Positions 37,532 to 47,629 of a stretch of DNA of 64,000 nucleotides are shown piece after piece. A program made the position numbers and the translations under genes. The DNA is from Streptomyces nigra. Its GTDB lineage: Bacteria > Actinomycetota > Actinomycetes > Streptomycetales > Streptomycetaceae. Under the pieces are notes generated by a model, which saw nothing but the letters and a program-made list of their open reading frames with translations, did no database searches and was not told the DNA's origin. Where the stretch lies: NCBI RefSeq assembly GCF_003074055.1, contig NZ_CP029043.1, forward strand, positions 620,001 to 684,000, in the 5' to 3' direction. How positions within the stretch are numbered: position 1 is the stretch's first letter; each line of letters starts with the position of its first letter.

Positions 37532-38977
37532 GTGACTGTCAACGACGACTCGTTCACCCACTGGAAGAACCGCGAGGAGATCGCGGAATCGATGATCCCG
37601 ATCATCGGGAAGCTGCACCGGGAGAGGGACGTCACCGTCCTCGTCCACAGCCGCTCCTTGGTGAACAAGTCGGTGGTCAGCATCCTCAAGACGCACCGCT
37701 TCGCCCGGCAGATCGCGGGCGAGGAGCTCTCGGTCACCGAGACGCTCCCCTTCCTCAAGGCGCTCGCCGCTCTCGACCTCGGTCCGTCGCAGATCGACCT
37801 CGGCATGCTGGCGGCCACCTACAAGGCGGACGACCGCGGTCTGTCGGTGGAGGCGTTCACCGCCGAGGCCGTCGCGGGTGCCACCGGCGCCAACAAGATC
37901 GAGCGGGGCGAGGGACGCGACGTCGTCCTGTACGGCTTCGGCCGCATCGGCCGGCTCGTGGCCCGGCTGCTCATCGAGAAGTCCGGGTCGGGCAACGGTC
38001 TGCGGCTGCGCGCCATCGTCGTGCGTGGCGGCGGCGAGCAGGACATCGTCAAGCGGGCCTCGCTGCTGCGCCGCGACTCGATCCACGGGCAGTTCCAGGG
38101 CACGATCACCGTGGACGAGGCGAGCAGCACGATCTTCGCCAACGGCAACGCGATCAAGGTGATCTACGCCAACGACCCCTCCGAGGTCGACTACACGGCG
38201 TACGGCATCAAGAACGCCATCCTGATCGACAACACCGGCAAGTGGCGCGACCGGGAGGGCCTGTCGAAGCACCTGCGCCCCGGTGTCGACAAGGTCGTGC
38301 TGACCGCGCCCGGCAAGGGTGACGTCCCGAACATCGTGCACGGCGTCAACCACGACACGATCAAGCCGGACGAGCAGATCCTGTCCTGCGCGTCCTGCAC
38401 CACCAACGCCATCGTGCCGCCGCTGAAGGCGATGGACGACGAGTACGGCGTGCAGCGCGGGCACGTGGAGACGGTCCACTCGTTCACCAACGACCAGAAC
38501 CTGCTGGACAACTACCACAAGTCCGAGCGCCGGGGCCGCTCCGCGCCGCTCAACATGGTCATCACCGAGACCGGCGCCGCCTCGGCCGTCGCCAAGGCGC
38601 TGCCCGACCTCAAGGCCCGGATCACCGGCAGCTCGATCCGGGTGCCGGTGCCGGACGTCTCGATCGCGATCCTCAACCTGCAGCTGAAGCGGGAGGCGAC
38701 CCGCGAGGAGGTGCACGACTACCTCCGCGAGGTGTCGCTGACCTCGCCGCTGCGCCGCCAGATCGACTTCATCACGGCGCCCGACGCGGTCTCCAGCGAC
38801 TTCATCGGCTCCCGGCACGCGTCGATCGTGGACGCGGGCGCGCTGAAGGTGGAGGGCGACAACGCCATCCTCTACCTCTGGTACGACAACGAGTTCGGCT
38901 ACTCCTGCCAGGTCATCCGGGTCGTCCAGCACGTCTCCGGCGTCGAGTACCCGACCTACCCGGCACCGGCCGTCTGA
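37532..38977 (+). CDS. Glyceraldehyde-3-phosphate dehydrogenase, N-terminally extended GapB type
   Basis: 481 residues from a GTG start; about 128 residues precede the Rossmann motif GFGRIGR (135-141), whereas ordinary GAPDH begins there. The catalytic Cys is Cys289 in SCASCTTN and the end is WYDNEFGYSCQVIRVV. At the end of the second Rossmann strand, where NAD-specific GAPDH has an Asp, the sequence is VVRGGGEQD (163-171). This suggests NADP use. The size and extension match Corynebacterium GapB, which works in gluconeogenesis. It is probably not the glycolytic enzyme. Confidence 0.9.
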   Translation: MTVNDDSFTHWKNREEIAESMIPIIGKLHRERDVTVLVHSRSLVNKSVVSILKTHRFARQIAGEELSVTETLPFLKALAALDLGPSQIDLGMLAATYKADDRGLSVEAFTAEAVAGATGANKIERGEGRDVVLYGFGRIGRLVARLLIEKSGSGNGLRLRAIVVRGGGEQDIVKRASLLRRDSIHGQFQGTITVDEASSTIFANGNAIKVIYANDPSEVDYTAYGIKNAILIDNTGKWRDREGLSKHLRPGVDKVVLTAPGKGDVPNIVHGVNHDTIKPDEQILSCASCTTNAIVPPLKAMDDEYGVQRGHVETVHSFTNDQNLLDNYHKSERRGRSAPLNMVITETGAASAVAKALPDLKARITGSSIRVPVPDVSIAILNLQLKREATREEVHDYLREVSLTSPLRRQIDFITAPDAVSSDFIGSRHASIVDAGALKVEGDNAILYLWYDNEFGYSCQVIRVVQHVSGVEYPTYPAPAV

Positions 38978-39014
38978 TCCGGTCCCCGTGCCGCGCGGCC
39001 GGGACGGGCCTCCG

Positions 39015-39809
39015 CTACGGAGTGTCCGTCCCGGCCACCTCCTCGGCCACCCAGGCCAGGAACTCCCGCACCCGCTCGGCGGGCAGCGGCGCGGCGGCCG
39101 TACGGGACGGCTGCTCGTAGCTGTGCAGGGCGGCCTCGACGAGCGGGCGGAAGCGTTCCTCGGCGGCCGCGACCGCACGGGCGGCTTCCCGTTTGGGCTC
39201 CCAACTGCCGGTCCGGCGGTAGCGCACGGCCCGGCAGCCGTTGAGGACCCGGTTGTCCGCGAGGTGCCCGTCGCCGGCGCCGTGCTCCCGGACGGAGGCG
39301 CGGATCGCGGCGAGCAGATCGGCGCGGGCGGGTTCGGCGATGACCCCGCGTGCGGGCGCCCCGTACAGCGTCCGTCCGGCCTGGTGGGCGACCGAGCGGT
39401 CGATGACGTACCAGAACGCCGGGGACTCCGCCGGGTCGAGGCTGACGCGTGAGGGCAGCAGCGGTCCGGTGTTGAGGTCCAGCAGATATCCGGCGTCTCC
39501 GGACGGCCGCGCCGCGAACCCGGCGTCGTACACCACGAGTTCGAGCCCGGCCGCCGGGCAGGGCAGCGCGGGGTGCGCGAGCGCGGCGGCGAGGTCCACC
39601 GACAGGGAGGTGGGCGTTGTCCCGTCCAGTACGACGGTGACGTCGATGTCGCTGCGGCCGTGCCGGTAGTCGCCGAGCGCGACCGAACCGACGGCCACGA
39701 CGCTCACCAGGCGCGCGCCGCACAGGCGGTGCGTGCGGCGGACCAGTTCGGTGAAGTAGGGCCGCAGCACGGCGGGGACGGCGTGCGGGTCCACGAGGGT
39801 CGGGGTCAT
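39015..39809 (-). CDS. Nucleotidyltransferase, aminoglycoside adenylyltransferase-like (DUF4111)
   Basis: 264 residues from ATG 39809. The Pol-beta-type nucleotidyltransferase motif is GSVALGDYRHGRSDIDVTVV (G-S-x(9-12)-D-x-D, about 41-60), and a helical C-terminal domain with ADNRVLNGCRAVRYRRTG follows, as in AadA-type enzymes. It could adenylylate streptomycin/spectinomycin, but many actinobacterial homologues have no proven activity, so resistance should not be assumed. Confidence 0.78.
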   Translation of the reverse strand: MTPTLVDPHAVPAVLRPYFTELVRRTHRLCGARLVSVVAVGSVALGDYRHGRSDIDVTVVLDGTTPTSLSVDLAAALAHPALPCPAAGLELVVYDAGFAARPSGDAGYLLDLNTGPLLPSRVSLDPAESPAFWYVIDRSVAHQAGRTLYGAPARGVIAEPARADLLAAIRASVREHGAGDGHLADNRVLNGCRAVRYRRTGSWEPKREAARAVAAAEERFRPLVEAALHSYEQPSRTAAAPLPAERVREFLAWVAEEVAGTDTP

Positions 39810-40109
39810 GGGCCCAGTGTTCCCTGCGGCCGGAAACCGCCGCATGCCCGATAGACATCGGTCCGGTCCGTTCGTTCCGGTGGCGCCGGTGTCCCGGTTC
39901 CGGCCAATATCGGCGTACGGCACGACAGACGGCGCGCGGGAACCCGCGGCCGGGTCTCCGCCCGGCGCCCTCGGTCTGCCCTGCGCGGATGCCACCCCGC
40001 CCACCCCTTCACATCACCGTCACACCTCCTCCACGTGTCGGACACATCCAGCCGGGGTGCCCGGCGTGGGGCAGACGGTGCGCGTGACGCCTGCCTAGCC
40101 TCCCGGGCC
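39810..40109. other. Divergent intergenic region, no gene seen
   Basis: 300 bp between the nucleotidyltransferase and the secreted-protein genes. Possible promoters only; no hairpin, repeat or coding frame with an RBS stood out. Confidence 0.5.
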
Positions 40110-40637
40110 ATGCGATCACCACGTATGAGACGCCTGGGTCTCACCACCGTCCTCGCCCTCCTGCTGGCCGTGTTCGGGCTCGCCCCGAGCGCGAGCGCGG
40201 CGGACCCCGCACCGGCGGCCCTGACCTTCGCCACCGACGCCGCGACGACCACGCCCGGCGGCACGGTGCAGCTCTCGATGACGCTCACCAACAACAAGAC
40301 GTACGACGTCCTGTTCGTCCACCAGACGATCGAGCCGACCTGGCTCACCACCCAGCGCCCCGACCTGAAGTACAGCTTCACCGGCTGCACCCTCGCCACG
40401 GCCGCGGGCAGCACGCCGTGCGCCGGCACCGGGCCCGCCAACCTGGGCACGAACTACGGGGCGACCGTCCCGCCAGGCCAGAGCCGCACCGTCACGCTGA
40501 CGCTCCAGATCGCCGCCGACTCCGGCTGCAACGGCAACATCGGCTTCTACTCGTACTTCTACGCCGAGTTCAGCGACGCGACCAGCACCAGCGGAGGCCC
40601 GGTCTTCACACCGGAGACCCGGGTGCTCTGCGCCTGA
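40110..40637 (+). CDS. Secreted protein of unknown function
   Basis: 175 residues. Signal peptide (LGLTTVLALLLAVFGLAPSASA-A), then a beta-rich domain beginning TFATDAATTTPGGTVQLSMTLTNNKTYDVLFV, with GQSRTVTLTLQIA near the end; this resembles an immunoglobulin-like or CARDB-type strand pattern. Four cysteines (in TGCTLAT, TPCAG, DSGCNG and the final VLCA) could form two disulfides. There is no clear RBS. I do not recognise a family. Confidence 0.65.
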   Translation: MRSPRMRRLGLTTVLALLLAVFGLAPSASAADPAPAALTFATDAATTTPGGTVQLSMTLTNNKTYDVLFVHQTIEPTWLTTQRPDLKYSFTGCTLATAAGSTPCAGTGPANLGTNYGATVPPGQSRTVTLTLQIAADSGCNGNIGFYSYFYAEFSDATSTSGGPVFTPETRVLCA

Positions 40638-40788
40638 CCGCGTGACCGCCGGCCCCGCGCGGGACCCCTCTCCCGGGCGGGGCACGGTGACGAAAGCGAG
40701 CCGTATGGAGCAAGAGACCGGCCAGGGGGCGGCGAAACGCCGCCGTGGTCCTTCTCGCCCCTGGACAAAGGGACGAACATGCCCGGTC

Positions 40789-42471
40789 ATGGAGATCTTG
40801 CTCGTCGCCAGCGCGTTCAACAGCCTGTCCCAGCGCGTGTACGCGGAACTGTCCGACCAAGGGCACCGGGTGGACGTCGTCCTCGCCTCGCGGGGCGACG
40901 AGGCGGTCCGGACCGCGGTCCGCGCGACCCGCCCGGAACTGATCATCGCCCCCATGCTGAAGACGGCCCTGCCGGAGGACGTGTGGCGGGAGCACACCTG
41001 TCTCGTCGTACACCCCGGCCCGCCGGGGGACCGCGGCCCGTCCGCCCTGGACTGGGCCATCGCCGACGGGGCCACCCACTGGGGCGTGACCGTCCTGCAG
41101 GCCGAGGCGGCCATGGACGCGGGCGCCGTATGGGCCGCCGAGACGTTCCCCGTGCCCGAGGTCGGCAAGAGCGACCTGTACCGGGGCGAGATGTCCGACG
41201 CCGCCTCCGCCGCCGTCCTGCAGGCCGTGCGCCGCTACGCCGAAGGATCGTTCAAGCCGAAGCCCCAGACCGACCCCTCGATCCGGGTGCTGTGGCGCGA
41301 CGCCTTCCGTCAGGAGCAGCGCCGGATCGACTGGGACCGGGACGACACCCGGACCGTGGTGCGCAAGCTGCGCGGCGCCGACTCCCAGCCCGGAGTCCTC
41401 GACGAACTCCTCGGCCGCGAGCTGTTCCTGCACGGCGGGCACCCCGAGGACCGGCTGCGCGGACGCCCCGGCGAGCTGCTGGCGACCCGCGCCGGGGCGA
41501 TCTGCCGGGCCACCGTGGACGGCGCGGTCTGGATCCCCGAACTGCGCCCCCGCAAGGCGTCCGGCGACCCGGCGCCGTTCCGCCGCCCCGCCGCCTCGGT
41601 GCTGGACTCCTTCCAGCGGCCCGCCGAGCCGCGGCTCCCGGAGATGGCCGCGCCCCTCGAACTGCCCGCCGACCGCACCACCTTCACCGACATCCGCTAC
41701 CGGCAGCGCGGCGATGTCGGCTTCCTGCGCTTCTCGTTCCCGGGCGGCGCGATGAGCACCGAGCACTGCCGCCGGCTGCACGCCGCCTACCGGTACGCCC
41801 TCACCCGGCCGACCCGGCTGCTGGTGCTCGGCGGCGCCCGTGACTTCTTCTCCAACGGCATCCATCTGAACGTCATCGAGGCGGCACCGGACAGCGCGGG
41901 CGAGTCCTGGTCGAACCTCAACGCCATGGACGACCTGGTCGAGGCGGTGCTGCGCACCACCGACCGGCTGGTGGTGGCGGCCCTGGGCGGCAACGCGGCG
42001 GCCGGCGGGGTCATGCTCGCCCTCGCCGCCGACGAGGTGTGGTGCCGCTCCGGCGCCGTCCTCAACCCGCACTACCGGCGGATGGGCCTGTACGGCTCGG
42101 AGTTCTGGACGTACTCGCTGCCGCGCCGGGTCGGCGTCGAGACGGCGCACCGGCTGACCACCGAGGCCTTCCCGGTGAGCGCCGCGACCGCCGCGCGGAT
42201 CGGCCTGGTGGACCGTCTGGTGGCGGCGCCCCCGCAGGAGTTCGGCGCCGAGGTGGACCGGCTGGCCGCAGCGCTCGCCGGTGACCGCGACCTGGAGCGG
42301 CGGATCGAGGCCAAGGCGGCGGCCCGGCAGGCGGACGAGAAGCGGCAGCCGCTCGCCGAGTACCGCCGGGACGAAATGGCCCGGATGCGGGCGATCTTCT
42401 TCGACCCGCGCGCCCCGTACCACGCCCTGCGGTCGGCGTTCGTGCGCAAGCAGCCGGCGGGCGCCCGATGA
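40789..42471 (+). CDS. hypX: Hydrogenase maturation factor HypX
   Basis: 560 residues beginning MEILLVASAFNSLSQRVYAEL, the usual HypX start. The N-terminal half is a formyltetrahydrofolate hydrolase/formyltransferase-like domain (HPGPPGDRGPSALDWAI at about 79-95) and the C-terminal half is an enoyl-CoA hydratase-like domain (LGGARDFFSNGIHLNVIE, GGNAAAGGVMLALAADEVW). HypX makes the CO ligand of the NiFe active site from formyl-THF in aerobic bacteria. It begins the plus-strand maturation operon; its stop overlaps the protease gene by 4 nt. Confidence 0.92.
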   Translation: MEILLVASAFNSLSQRVYAELSDQGHRVDVVLASRGDEAVRTAVRATRPELIIAPMLKTALPEDVWREHTCLVVHPGPPGDRGPSALDWAIADGATHWGVTVLQAEAAMDAGAVWAAETFPVPEVGKSDLYRGEMSDAASAAVLQAVRRYAEGSFKPKPQTDPSIRVLWRDAFRQEQRRIDWDRDDTRTVVRKLRGADSQPGVLDELLGRELFLHGGHPEDRLRGRPGELLATRAGAICRATVDGAVWIPELRPRKASGDPAPFRRPAASVLDSFQRPAEPRLPEMAAPLELPADRTTFTDIRYRQRGDVGFLRFSFPGGAMSTEHCRRLHAAYRYALTRPTRLLVLGGARDFFSNGIHLNVIEAAPDSAGESWSNLNAMDDLVEAVLRTTDRLVVAALGGNAAAGGVMLALAADEVWCRSGAVLNPHYRRMGLYGSEFWTYSLPRRVGVETAHRLTTEAFPVSAATAARIGLVDRLVAAPPQEFGAEVDRLAAALAGDRDLERRIEAKAAARQADEKRQPLAEYRRDEMARMRAIFFDPRAPYHALRSAFVRKQPAGAR

Positions 42472-43055
42472 GCGCACGGGTGCTGGTGGCGGGGGTCGGC
42501 AACATCTTCCTCGCGGACGACGCCTTCGGCCCGGAGGTGATCCGCGCCCTGGACGAGAGGCCCCTGCCGTCCGGGGCGACGGTCCGGGACTTCGGCATCC
42601 GCGGGCTCGACCTCGCCTACACCCTGCTGGACGGCTACGACACCGCCGTCCTGGTCGACGCGGCGGTCCGGGGCCACACCCCGGGCACCCTGTCGCTCAT
42701 CGAGCCGGACCTCTCCGACGGCACGCACGGCGGGCCGCCGCCCGAGGCGCACGGCATGGACCCGGCGAAGGTCCTGGCGCTCGCCGCCCACCTGGGCGAG
42801 GAACCGCTCCCCCGGGTCCTCGTCCTCGCCTGCGAGCCCGAACGGGTCCCGCGCGGCGACGAGGACATCACGCCCGGCATGAGCGCGACGGTCCGGGCGG
42901 CGGTACGGCACGCGGTGGAGGCCCTGCATCACCTGGTCCCGGCACTGCTCGCCGACCCCGGGGCGACGCCCGCGTTGCGCCGCCCGGACGAATCCCCCGC
43001 CCTGTCCCCGGCCGGGGTCCGGCCGACGGCGGCCGGGGACGCGGAGGATCGGTAG
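42468..43055 (+). CDS. [NiFe] hydrogenase maturation endopeptidase (HyaD/HupD-type)
   Basis: 195 residues, ATG overlapping the hypX stop (ATGA). GVGNIFLADDAFGPEV holds the first metal ligand position (Asp where many have Glu), VLVDAAVRGHTPGTL the second Asp, and EAHGMDPAKVL the His. It cleaves the C-terminal peptide of the large subunit after metal insertion; the large subunit here has a matching 22-residue tail after its last Ni-binding motif. The C-terminal 40 residues (RRPDESPALSPAGVRPTAAG) are a low-complexity extension. Confidence 0.9.
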   Translation: MSARVLVAGVGNIFLADDAFGPEVIRALDERPLPSGATVRDFGIRGLDLAYTLLDGYDTAVLVDAAVRGHTPGTLSLIEPDLSDGTHGGPPPEAHGMDPAKVLALAAHLGEEPLPRVLVLACEPERVPRGDEDITPGMSATVRAAVRHAVEALHHLVPALLADPGATPALRRPDESPALSPAGVRPTAAGDAEDR

Positions 43056-43104
43056 CGGACCGGCACCCCGGTCCCTCTCCCACCGACCGCGAGGAGCAGC
43101 GCCG

Positions 43105-43833
43105 ATGTGTGAGTCCGTGGACGAGGTCGGCCGGGCCGTCCTGGCGAGGAACGACGGTCTGGCCGCGCACCTGCGCGAGGAGCTGGCCGGGCGCGGGGTG
43201 AGCGTGGTCAACCTGCTGTCCAGTCCGGGCAGCGGCAAGACCGAGCTGCTGGGCCGCGTCCTCGCCCGGGCGGTGGAGCGGGGCCTCCCGGTGGCCGCGC
43301 TCACCGCCGACCTGGCCACCGAGAACGACGCCCGGCGCCTCGCCCGCTCCGGCGCCCCCGTGAAGCAGCTCCTCACCGACGGGCTGTGCCATCTGGAGGC
43401 CCGCCAGTTGCGCGGGCACGTCGAGTCCTGGCTGCCCGAGGGCACCTCGCTGCTGTTCGTGGAGAACGTCGGCAACCTGGTCTGCCCGGCTTCCTACGAC
43501 CTCGGGGAGAGCCTGCGGATCGTGCTGATGGCGGTGACCGAGGGCGAGGACAAGCCGCTGAAGTACCCCACCGCGTTCGGTTCGGCGCATCTGGTGGTGC
43601 TGACGAAGTCCGACCTGGCGGAGCCGGCCGGCTTCGACGCGGTCGCCTTCGAGGAGCATGTGCGCCGGGTCAACCCCGGGGTCGAGGTGCTGCGGTCCTG
43701 CGCCCGCACCGGGGACGGCGTCGACGCCCTGCTGGAGCGGGTGCTCGCCGTACGGGACGGCGCCCCGGTGCACTCTCCTCCCCTCGCGCCACGGCCGCAC
43801 AGCCACGCCCACGCGGCGGGCCCGGTCGCGTGA
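43105..43833 (+). CDS. hypB: Hydrogenase nickel incorporation GTPase HypB
   Basis: 242 residues. P-loop SSPGSGKTELL (about 36-46), TADLATENDARR switch region and VVLTKSDLAEPAGFD (N/TKxD-type base motif). The N-terminal poly-His nickel-storage stretch of many HypBs is missing; instead, the C-terminus has a short RPHSHAHAAG. It delivers nickel with HypA. A strong GAGGAG RBS precedes it, and its stop overlaps hypF (GTGA). Confidence 0.93.
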   Translation: MCESVDEVGRAVLARNDGLAAHLREELAGRGVSVVNLLSSPGSGKTELLGRVLARAVERGLPVAALTADLATENDARRLARSGAPVKQLLTDGLCHLEARQLRGHVESWLPEGTSLLFVENVGNLVCPASYDLGESLRIVLMAVTEGEDKPLKYPTAFGSAHLVVLTKSDLAEPAGFDAVAFEEHVRRVNPGVEVLRSCARTGDGVDALLERVLAVRDGAPVHSPPLAPRPHSHAHAAGPVA

Positions 43834-46166
43834 CGGCGCCCGTCGGCAACGGGTCGGTGCGGCGCCGTGTCGTCGTGCGCGGCACCGTGCAGGGGGTGGG
43901 GTTCCGGCCGTTCGTGCACCGTCTGGCCACCGATCTCGCGCTGGCCGGCTTCGTCAGCAACACGGCGAACGGCGTGCTCATCGAGGTGGAGGGCCTGCCG
44001 GACGGTGTCGAGCGGTTGTGCGACCGGCTGGCGGCCGAGCCGCCCCCGCTGGCGGCGGTCACCGGCGTCGAGGTCGAGGACCTGCCGGTCACCGGCGCCG
44101 ACGACACCTTCACCATCCGCTCGACGGACCGCTCCCCCGGCCGCACGCTCCTCCCACCCGACACGGCGACCTGCGACGCCTGTCTGCGTGAGCTGGCCGA
44201 TCCGGAGGACCGCCGTCACCGGCACCCCTTCATCACCTGCACCCACTGCGGCCCCCGCTTCACCATCGCCACGGGCCTGCCCTACGACCGGGCCGTCACC
44301 ACCATGGACGGCTTCCCCATGTGCTCGGCGTGCGCCCGGGAGTACGGCGATCCCGGCGACCGCCGCTTCCACGCCCAGCCGGTGGCCTGCCCGGACTGCG
44401 GACCCCTGCTGCGTCTGGAACCGGCCCCCGGCAGCGGGGTGCGGGCCGCCCGCGACGGGGACGCGCTGACGCTGGCCCGGGCGCTGCTGGCGGGCGGGCG
44501 GATCGTCGCCGTGAAGGGCCTCGGCGGCTACCACCTGGCGTGCGACGCGACCGACGCCCGGGCCGTGGACACGCTGCGGGCCCGCAAGGAGCGCGGCGGC
44601 AAACCGTTCGCCGTGATGTGCGCCGACACCGACGCCGTACGCCGGGTGGCGCTGCCCTCGGCGGCCGAGCTGGCCGCCGTGACCGGCCCGCGCCGGCCGA
44701 TCGTGCTGATGCGCCGGCGCGGGGCGGACGAACCGCTCGCGCCCGGCGTCTGCCCCGGCAGCCCGCACCTCGGGGTGATGCTGCCGTACACCCCGCTGCA
44801 CACCCTGCTGTTCGGTCTGCCCGGCGACCCGCCGGGGCCCCGGGTTCTGGTGATGACCAGCGGCAACCGGTCCGGGGAGCCGATCGTCACGGACGACGAG
44901 GAGGCCCTGACCCGGCTGGCGGGCCTCGCGGACGCCTGGCTCGCGCACGACCGCCCCATCGCCTCGCCGTGCGACGACTCGCTGCTGCGGGTGCGCAGCG
45001 ACGGCACCGAGCAGGTGCTGCGCCGCTCCCGCGGATACGTCCCGCGCCCGCTGCGGCTGCCCGTGCCGGTGCGGCCCTCCCTCGCGGTGGGCGGTGACCT
45101 GAAGAACGCGCTGTGCGTCGGCGAGGGCGATCTGGCGTGGTTCGGGCCGCACATCGGCGACATGGGCGAGCTCGCCACCCTGGAGGCGGCCGGCCGGGCC
45201 GACGCGCACATGCGGCATCTGACCGGCGTGGCCCCCGAGGTGGTCGCAGCGGACCGGCATCCCGGGTATCACTCGGCGCGGTGGGCCCGGCTGCAGGCCG
45301 CCCACATGGGGCTACGGTCCCCGGTGTTCGTGCAGCACCACCACGCCCACATCGCCTCCGCCATGGCCGAGCACGGGCTGGACGGCACCGAGCCGGTGAT
45401 CGGGGTCGCGTTCGACGGCACGGGGTACGGCGACGACGGCACCGTGTGGGGCGGCGAGTTCCTGCTCGCCGGGTACGGCGGCTACCGGCGTCTCGCCCAT
45501 CTCACCCCGGCGCCGCTGCCCGGCGGGGACGCCGGGGTGGCCAACCCCTGCCGGCTGGCGCTGGCGCGGCTGTGGGCGGCGGGCGTGCGCTGGGAGCCGG
45601 ACCTGCCGTGTGTCGCCGCCTGCGAAGCCGACGAACTCGCGCTGCTGGAGCGTCAGTTGACGCGGGACGTGGCGTGTGCGGCGACCTCCAGCATGGGCCG
45701 GCTGTTCGACGCGGTGTCGTCCCTGGTGGGGATCTGCCATCGCGCCGAGTACGAGGCGCAGGCGGCACTGGAACTGGAGGCGTCGGCGACCACGGCCTGG
45801 GACGCCGACGACGAGGCGTACGCCTTCGGGGTGGCCGGCGGCCTGTGCGACCCCGCGCCCGTGCTGCGCGCGCTCGTCGCCGGTCTGCGGGCGGGCACGC
45901 CCGTCCCCGTGCTCGCCGCCCGCTTCCACCGCGGTGTCGCGCGGGCCGTGGCCGAGCAGTGCCGGCACGTCCGCGAGGACGCCGGCCCGCGCACGGTCGC
46001 CCTGAGCGGCGGGGTGTTCGCCAACGCGCTGCTGGAGGAGGAGTGTGCGCGGCTGCTTGCCGCGGACGGCTTCACGGTGCTGCGGCACGGCGAGGTCCCG
46101 CCGAACGACGGCGGGTTGGCCCTCGGCCAGCTGATGGTCGCGGCGCACCGACGAACGAAGGAGTGA
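43830..46166 (+). CDS. hypF: Carbamoyltransferase HypF
   Basis: 778 residues from GTG 43830. Domains in order: acylphosphatase (VRGTVQGVGFRPFVHRLA, about 12-100), two zinc fingers (CDACLRELADPEDRRHRHPF, CTHCGPRF, CSACAREYG, CPDCGP), YrdC-like (KGLGGYHLACDATD) and Kae1-like (HHHAHIASAMAEHG; ALSGGVFANALLEE). It turns carbamoyl phosphate into a thiocarboxamide on HypE, the source of the CN ligands. The gene is in a tight HypB-F-C-D-E run. Confidence 0.95.
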   Translation: MTAPVGNGSVRRRVVVRGTVQGVGFRPFVHRLATDLALAGFVSNTANGVLIEVEGLPDGVERLCDRLAAEPPPLAAVTGVEVEDLPVTGADDTFTIRSTDRSPGRTLLPPDTATCDACLRELADPEDRRHRHPFITCTHCGPRFTIATGLPYDRAVTTMDGFPMCSACAREYGDPGDRRFHAQPVACPDCGPLLRLEPAPGSGVRAARDGDALTLARALLAGGRIVAVKGLGGYHLACDATDARAVDTLRARKERGGKPFAVMCADTDAVRRVALPSAAELAAVTGPRRPIVLMRRRGADEPLAPGVCPGSPHLGVMLPYTPLHTLLFGLPGDPPGPRVLVMTSGNRSGEPIVTDDEEALTRLAGLADAWLAHDRPIASPCDDSLLRVRSDGTEQVLRRSRGYVPRPLRLPVPVRPSLAVGGDLKNALCVGEGDLAWFGPHIGDMGELATLEAAGRADAHMRHLTGVAPEVVAADRHPGYHSARWARLQAAHMGLRSPVFVQHHHAHIASAMAEHGLDGTEPVIGVAFDGTGYGDDGTVWGGEFLLAGYGGYRRLAHLTPAPLPGGDAGVANPCRLALARLWAAGVRWEPDLPCVAACEADELALLERQLTRDVACAATSSMGRLFDAVSSLVGICHRAEYEAQAALELEASATTAWDADDEAYAFGVAGGLCDPAPVLRALVAGLRAGTPVPVLAARFHRGVARAVAEQCRHVREDAGPRTVALSGGVFANALLEEECARLLAADGFTVLRHGEVPPNDGGLALGQLMVAAHRRTKE

Positions 46167-46169
46167 CGC

Positions 46170-46490
46170 ATGTGTCTGGCAGTGCCCGGCAAGGTGGTGG
46201 CCGTCGAGGACGGCTCCGACCCGCTCACCGGCCTCATCGACTTCGGCGGGGTGCGCAAACAGGCGTGCCTGGAGTACGTGCCCGACGTGCGGGTGGGTGA
46301 GTACGTGATCGTGCACGTCGGTTTCGCGCTGCAGCGCCTCGACGAGGAGTCCGCCCTGGCCTCGCTGCAGCTGTTCGAGGAACTGGGGCTGCTGGAGGAG
46401 GAGTTCGGGGACGCCTGGCAGCAGGCGGCCCGGGAGGCGGGCGAACCCGCGCCCGCAGGGGCACCGGAGAGCGGGAGTGAGGCACGGTGA
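46170..46490 (+). CDS. hypC: Hydrogenase chaperone HypC
   Basis: 106 residues, starting [14 protein letters not shown], with Cys2 as the Fe(CN)2CO-binding residue of the HypC-HypD complex. The fold ends near [20 protein letters not shown]; a 30-residue C-terminal Glu/Ala-rich tail is extra. It begins 4 bp after hypF and ends in a 4-nt overlap with hypD. Confidence 0.94.
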   Translation: MCLAVPGKVVAVEDGSDPLTGLIDFGGVRKQACLEYVPDVRVGEYVIVHVGFALQRLDEESALASLQLFEELGLLEEEFGDAWQQAAREAGEPAPAGAPESGSEAR

Positions 46491-47629
46491 AGTACATCGA
46501 CGAGTTCAACGACCCGGAGCTGGCCCGCCGGCTGCTGGACGAGATCCGCACGACCGCCACCCGCCCCTGGGCGCTGATGGAGGTGTGCGGCGGGCAGACC
46601 CACTCGATCATCCGGCACGGCATCGACCAACTGCTGCCCGAGCAGGTGGAGTTGATTCACGGGCCCGGCTGTCCGGTGTGCGTCACCCCGCTGGACGTCA
46701 TCGACAAGGCGCTGGAGATCGCCGCCCGCCCCGAGGTGATCTTCTGCTCGTTCGGGGACATGCTGCGGGTGCCCGGCACCGACCGCGACCTCTTCCGGGT
46801 GAAGGGCGAGGGCGGCGATGTACGGGTGGTGTACTCGCCGCTCGACGCGCTGGAGCTGGCTCGCCGCAACCCGGACCGGCAGGTGGTGTTCTTCGCCATC
46901 GGATTCGAGACCACGGCCCCCGCGAACGCCATGGCCGTGCATCGGGCCCGCCGCGAGGGGCTGGGCAACTTCAGCCTGCTCGTCTCGCACGTCCGGGTGC
47001 CCCCGGCGATCGAGGCCATCATGACCGCGCCGGCCTGCCGGGTGCAGGGCTTCCTCGCCGCCGGGCACGTGTGCAGCGTGATGGGGACCGCCGAGTACCC
47101 GGGACTGGCCGACCGGTTCGGGGTGCCGATCGTGGTCACCGGGTTCGAGCCGCTCGACATCCTTGAGGGCATCCGGCGCACGGTGCGGCAGTTGGAGCTG
47201 GGCGAGCACCGGGTGGAGAACGCCTACCCGCGCGCGGTCCGTGACGACGGCAACCCGGCGGCCGTACGGATGATCGAGGAGGTCTTCGAGGTCACCGACC
47301 GCAACTGGCGGGGCATCGGGCCCATTCCGGCCAGCGGCTGGCGGCTGAGCGAGGCCTTCCGGGCGTACGACGCCGAGCACCGCTTCGACGTGGCCGGCAT
47401 CCGCACCGAGGAGCCGGCGGAGTGCCGCAGCGGCGAGGTGCTGCAGGGCCTGATCAAGCCGACCGAGTGCGCCGCGTTCGGCACGACGTGCACCCCGCGC
47501 ACACCGCTGGGCGCCACGATGGTCTCCAGCGAGGGAGCCTGTGCCGCCTACTACCTGTACCGCCGGATGAACGCGCCCGCGACGCAGGGCGCCCGGCCCG
47601 CGGCCGAGGAGATGAACCCCGTTGCCTGA
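46487..47629 (+). CDS. hypD: Hydrogenase maturation protein HypD
   Basis: 380 residues, GTG start in a GTGA overlap with hypC. Family motifs: [30 protein letters not shown] and, near the C-terminus, [16 protein letters not shown] with FGTTCTP, which give the 4Fe-4S ligands. It assembles the Fe(CN)2CO unit with HypC. It overlaps hypE by 8 nt. Confidence 0.95.
   Translation: MKYIDEFNDPELARRLLDEIRTTATRPWALMEVCGGQTHSIIRHGIDQLLPEQVELIHGPGCPVCVTPLDVIDKALEIAARPEVIFCSFGDMLRVPGTDRDLFRVKGEGGDVRVVYSPLDALELARRNPDRQVVFFAIGFETTAPANAMAVHRARREGLGNFSLLVSHVRVPPAIEAIMTAPACRVQGFLAAGHVCSVMGTAEYPGLADRFGVPIVVTGFEPLDILEGIRRTVRQLELGEHRVENAYPRAVRDDGNPAAVRMIEEVFEVTDRNWRGIGPIPASGWRLSEAFRAYDAEHRFDVAGIRTEEPAECRSGEVLQGLIKPTECAAFGTTCTPRTPLGATMVSSEGACAAYYLYRRMNAPATQGARPAAEEMNPVA

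Noticed and set aside
39015..39809. Confident aminoglycoside-resistance gene
   Set aside because: The nucleotidyltransferase motif is present but many streptomycete homologues have no shown resistance activity; annotated only as AadA-like.
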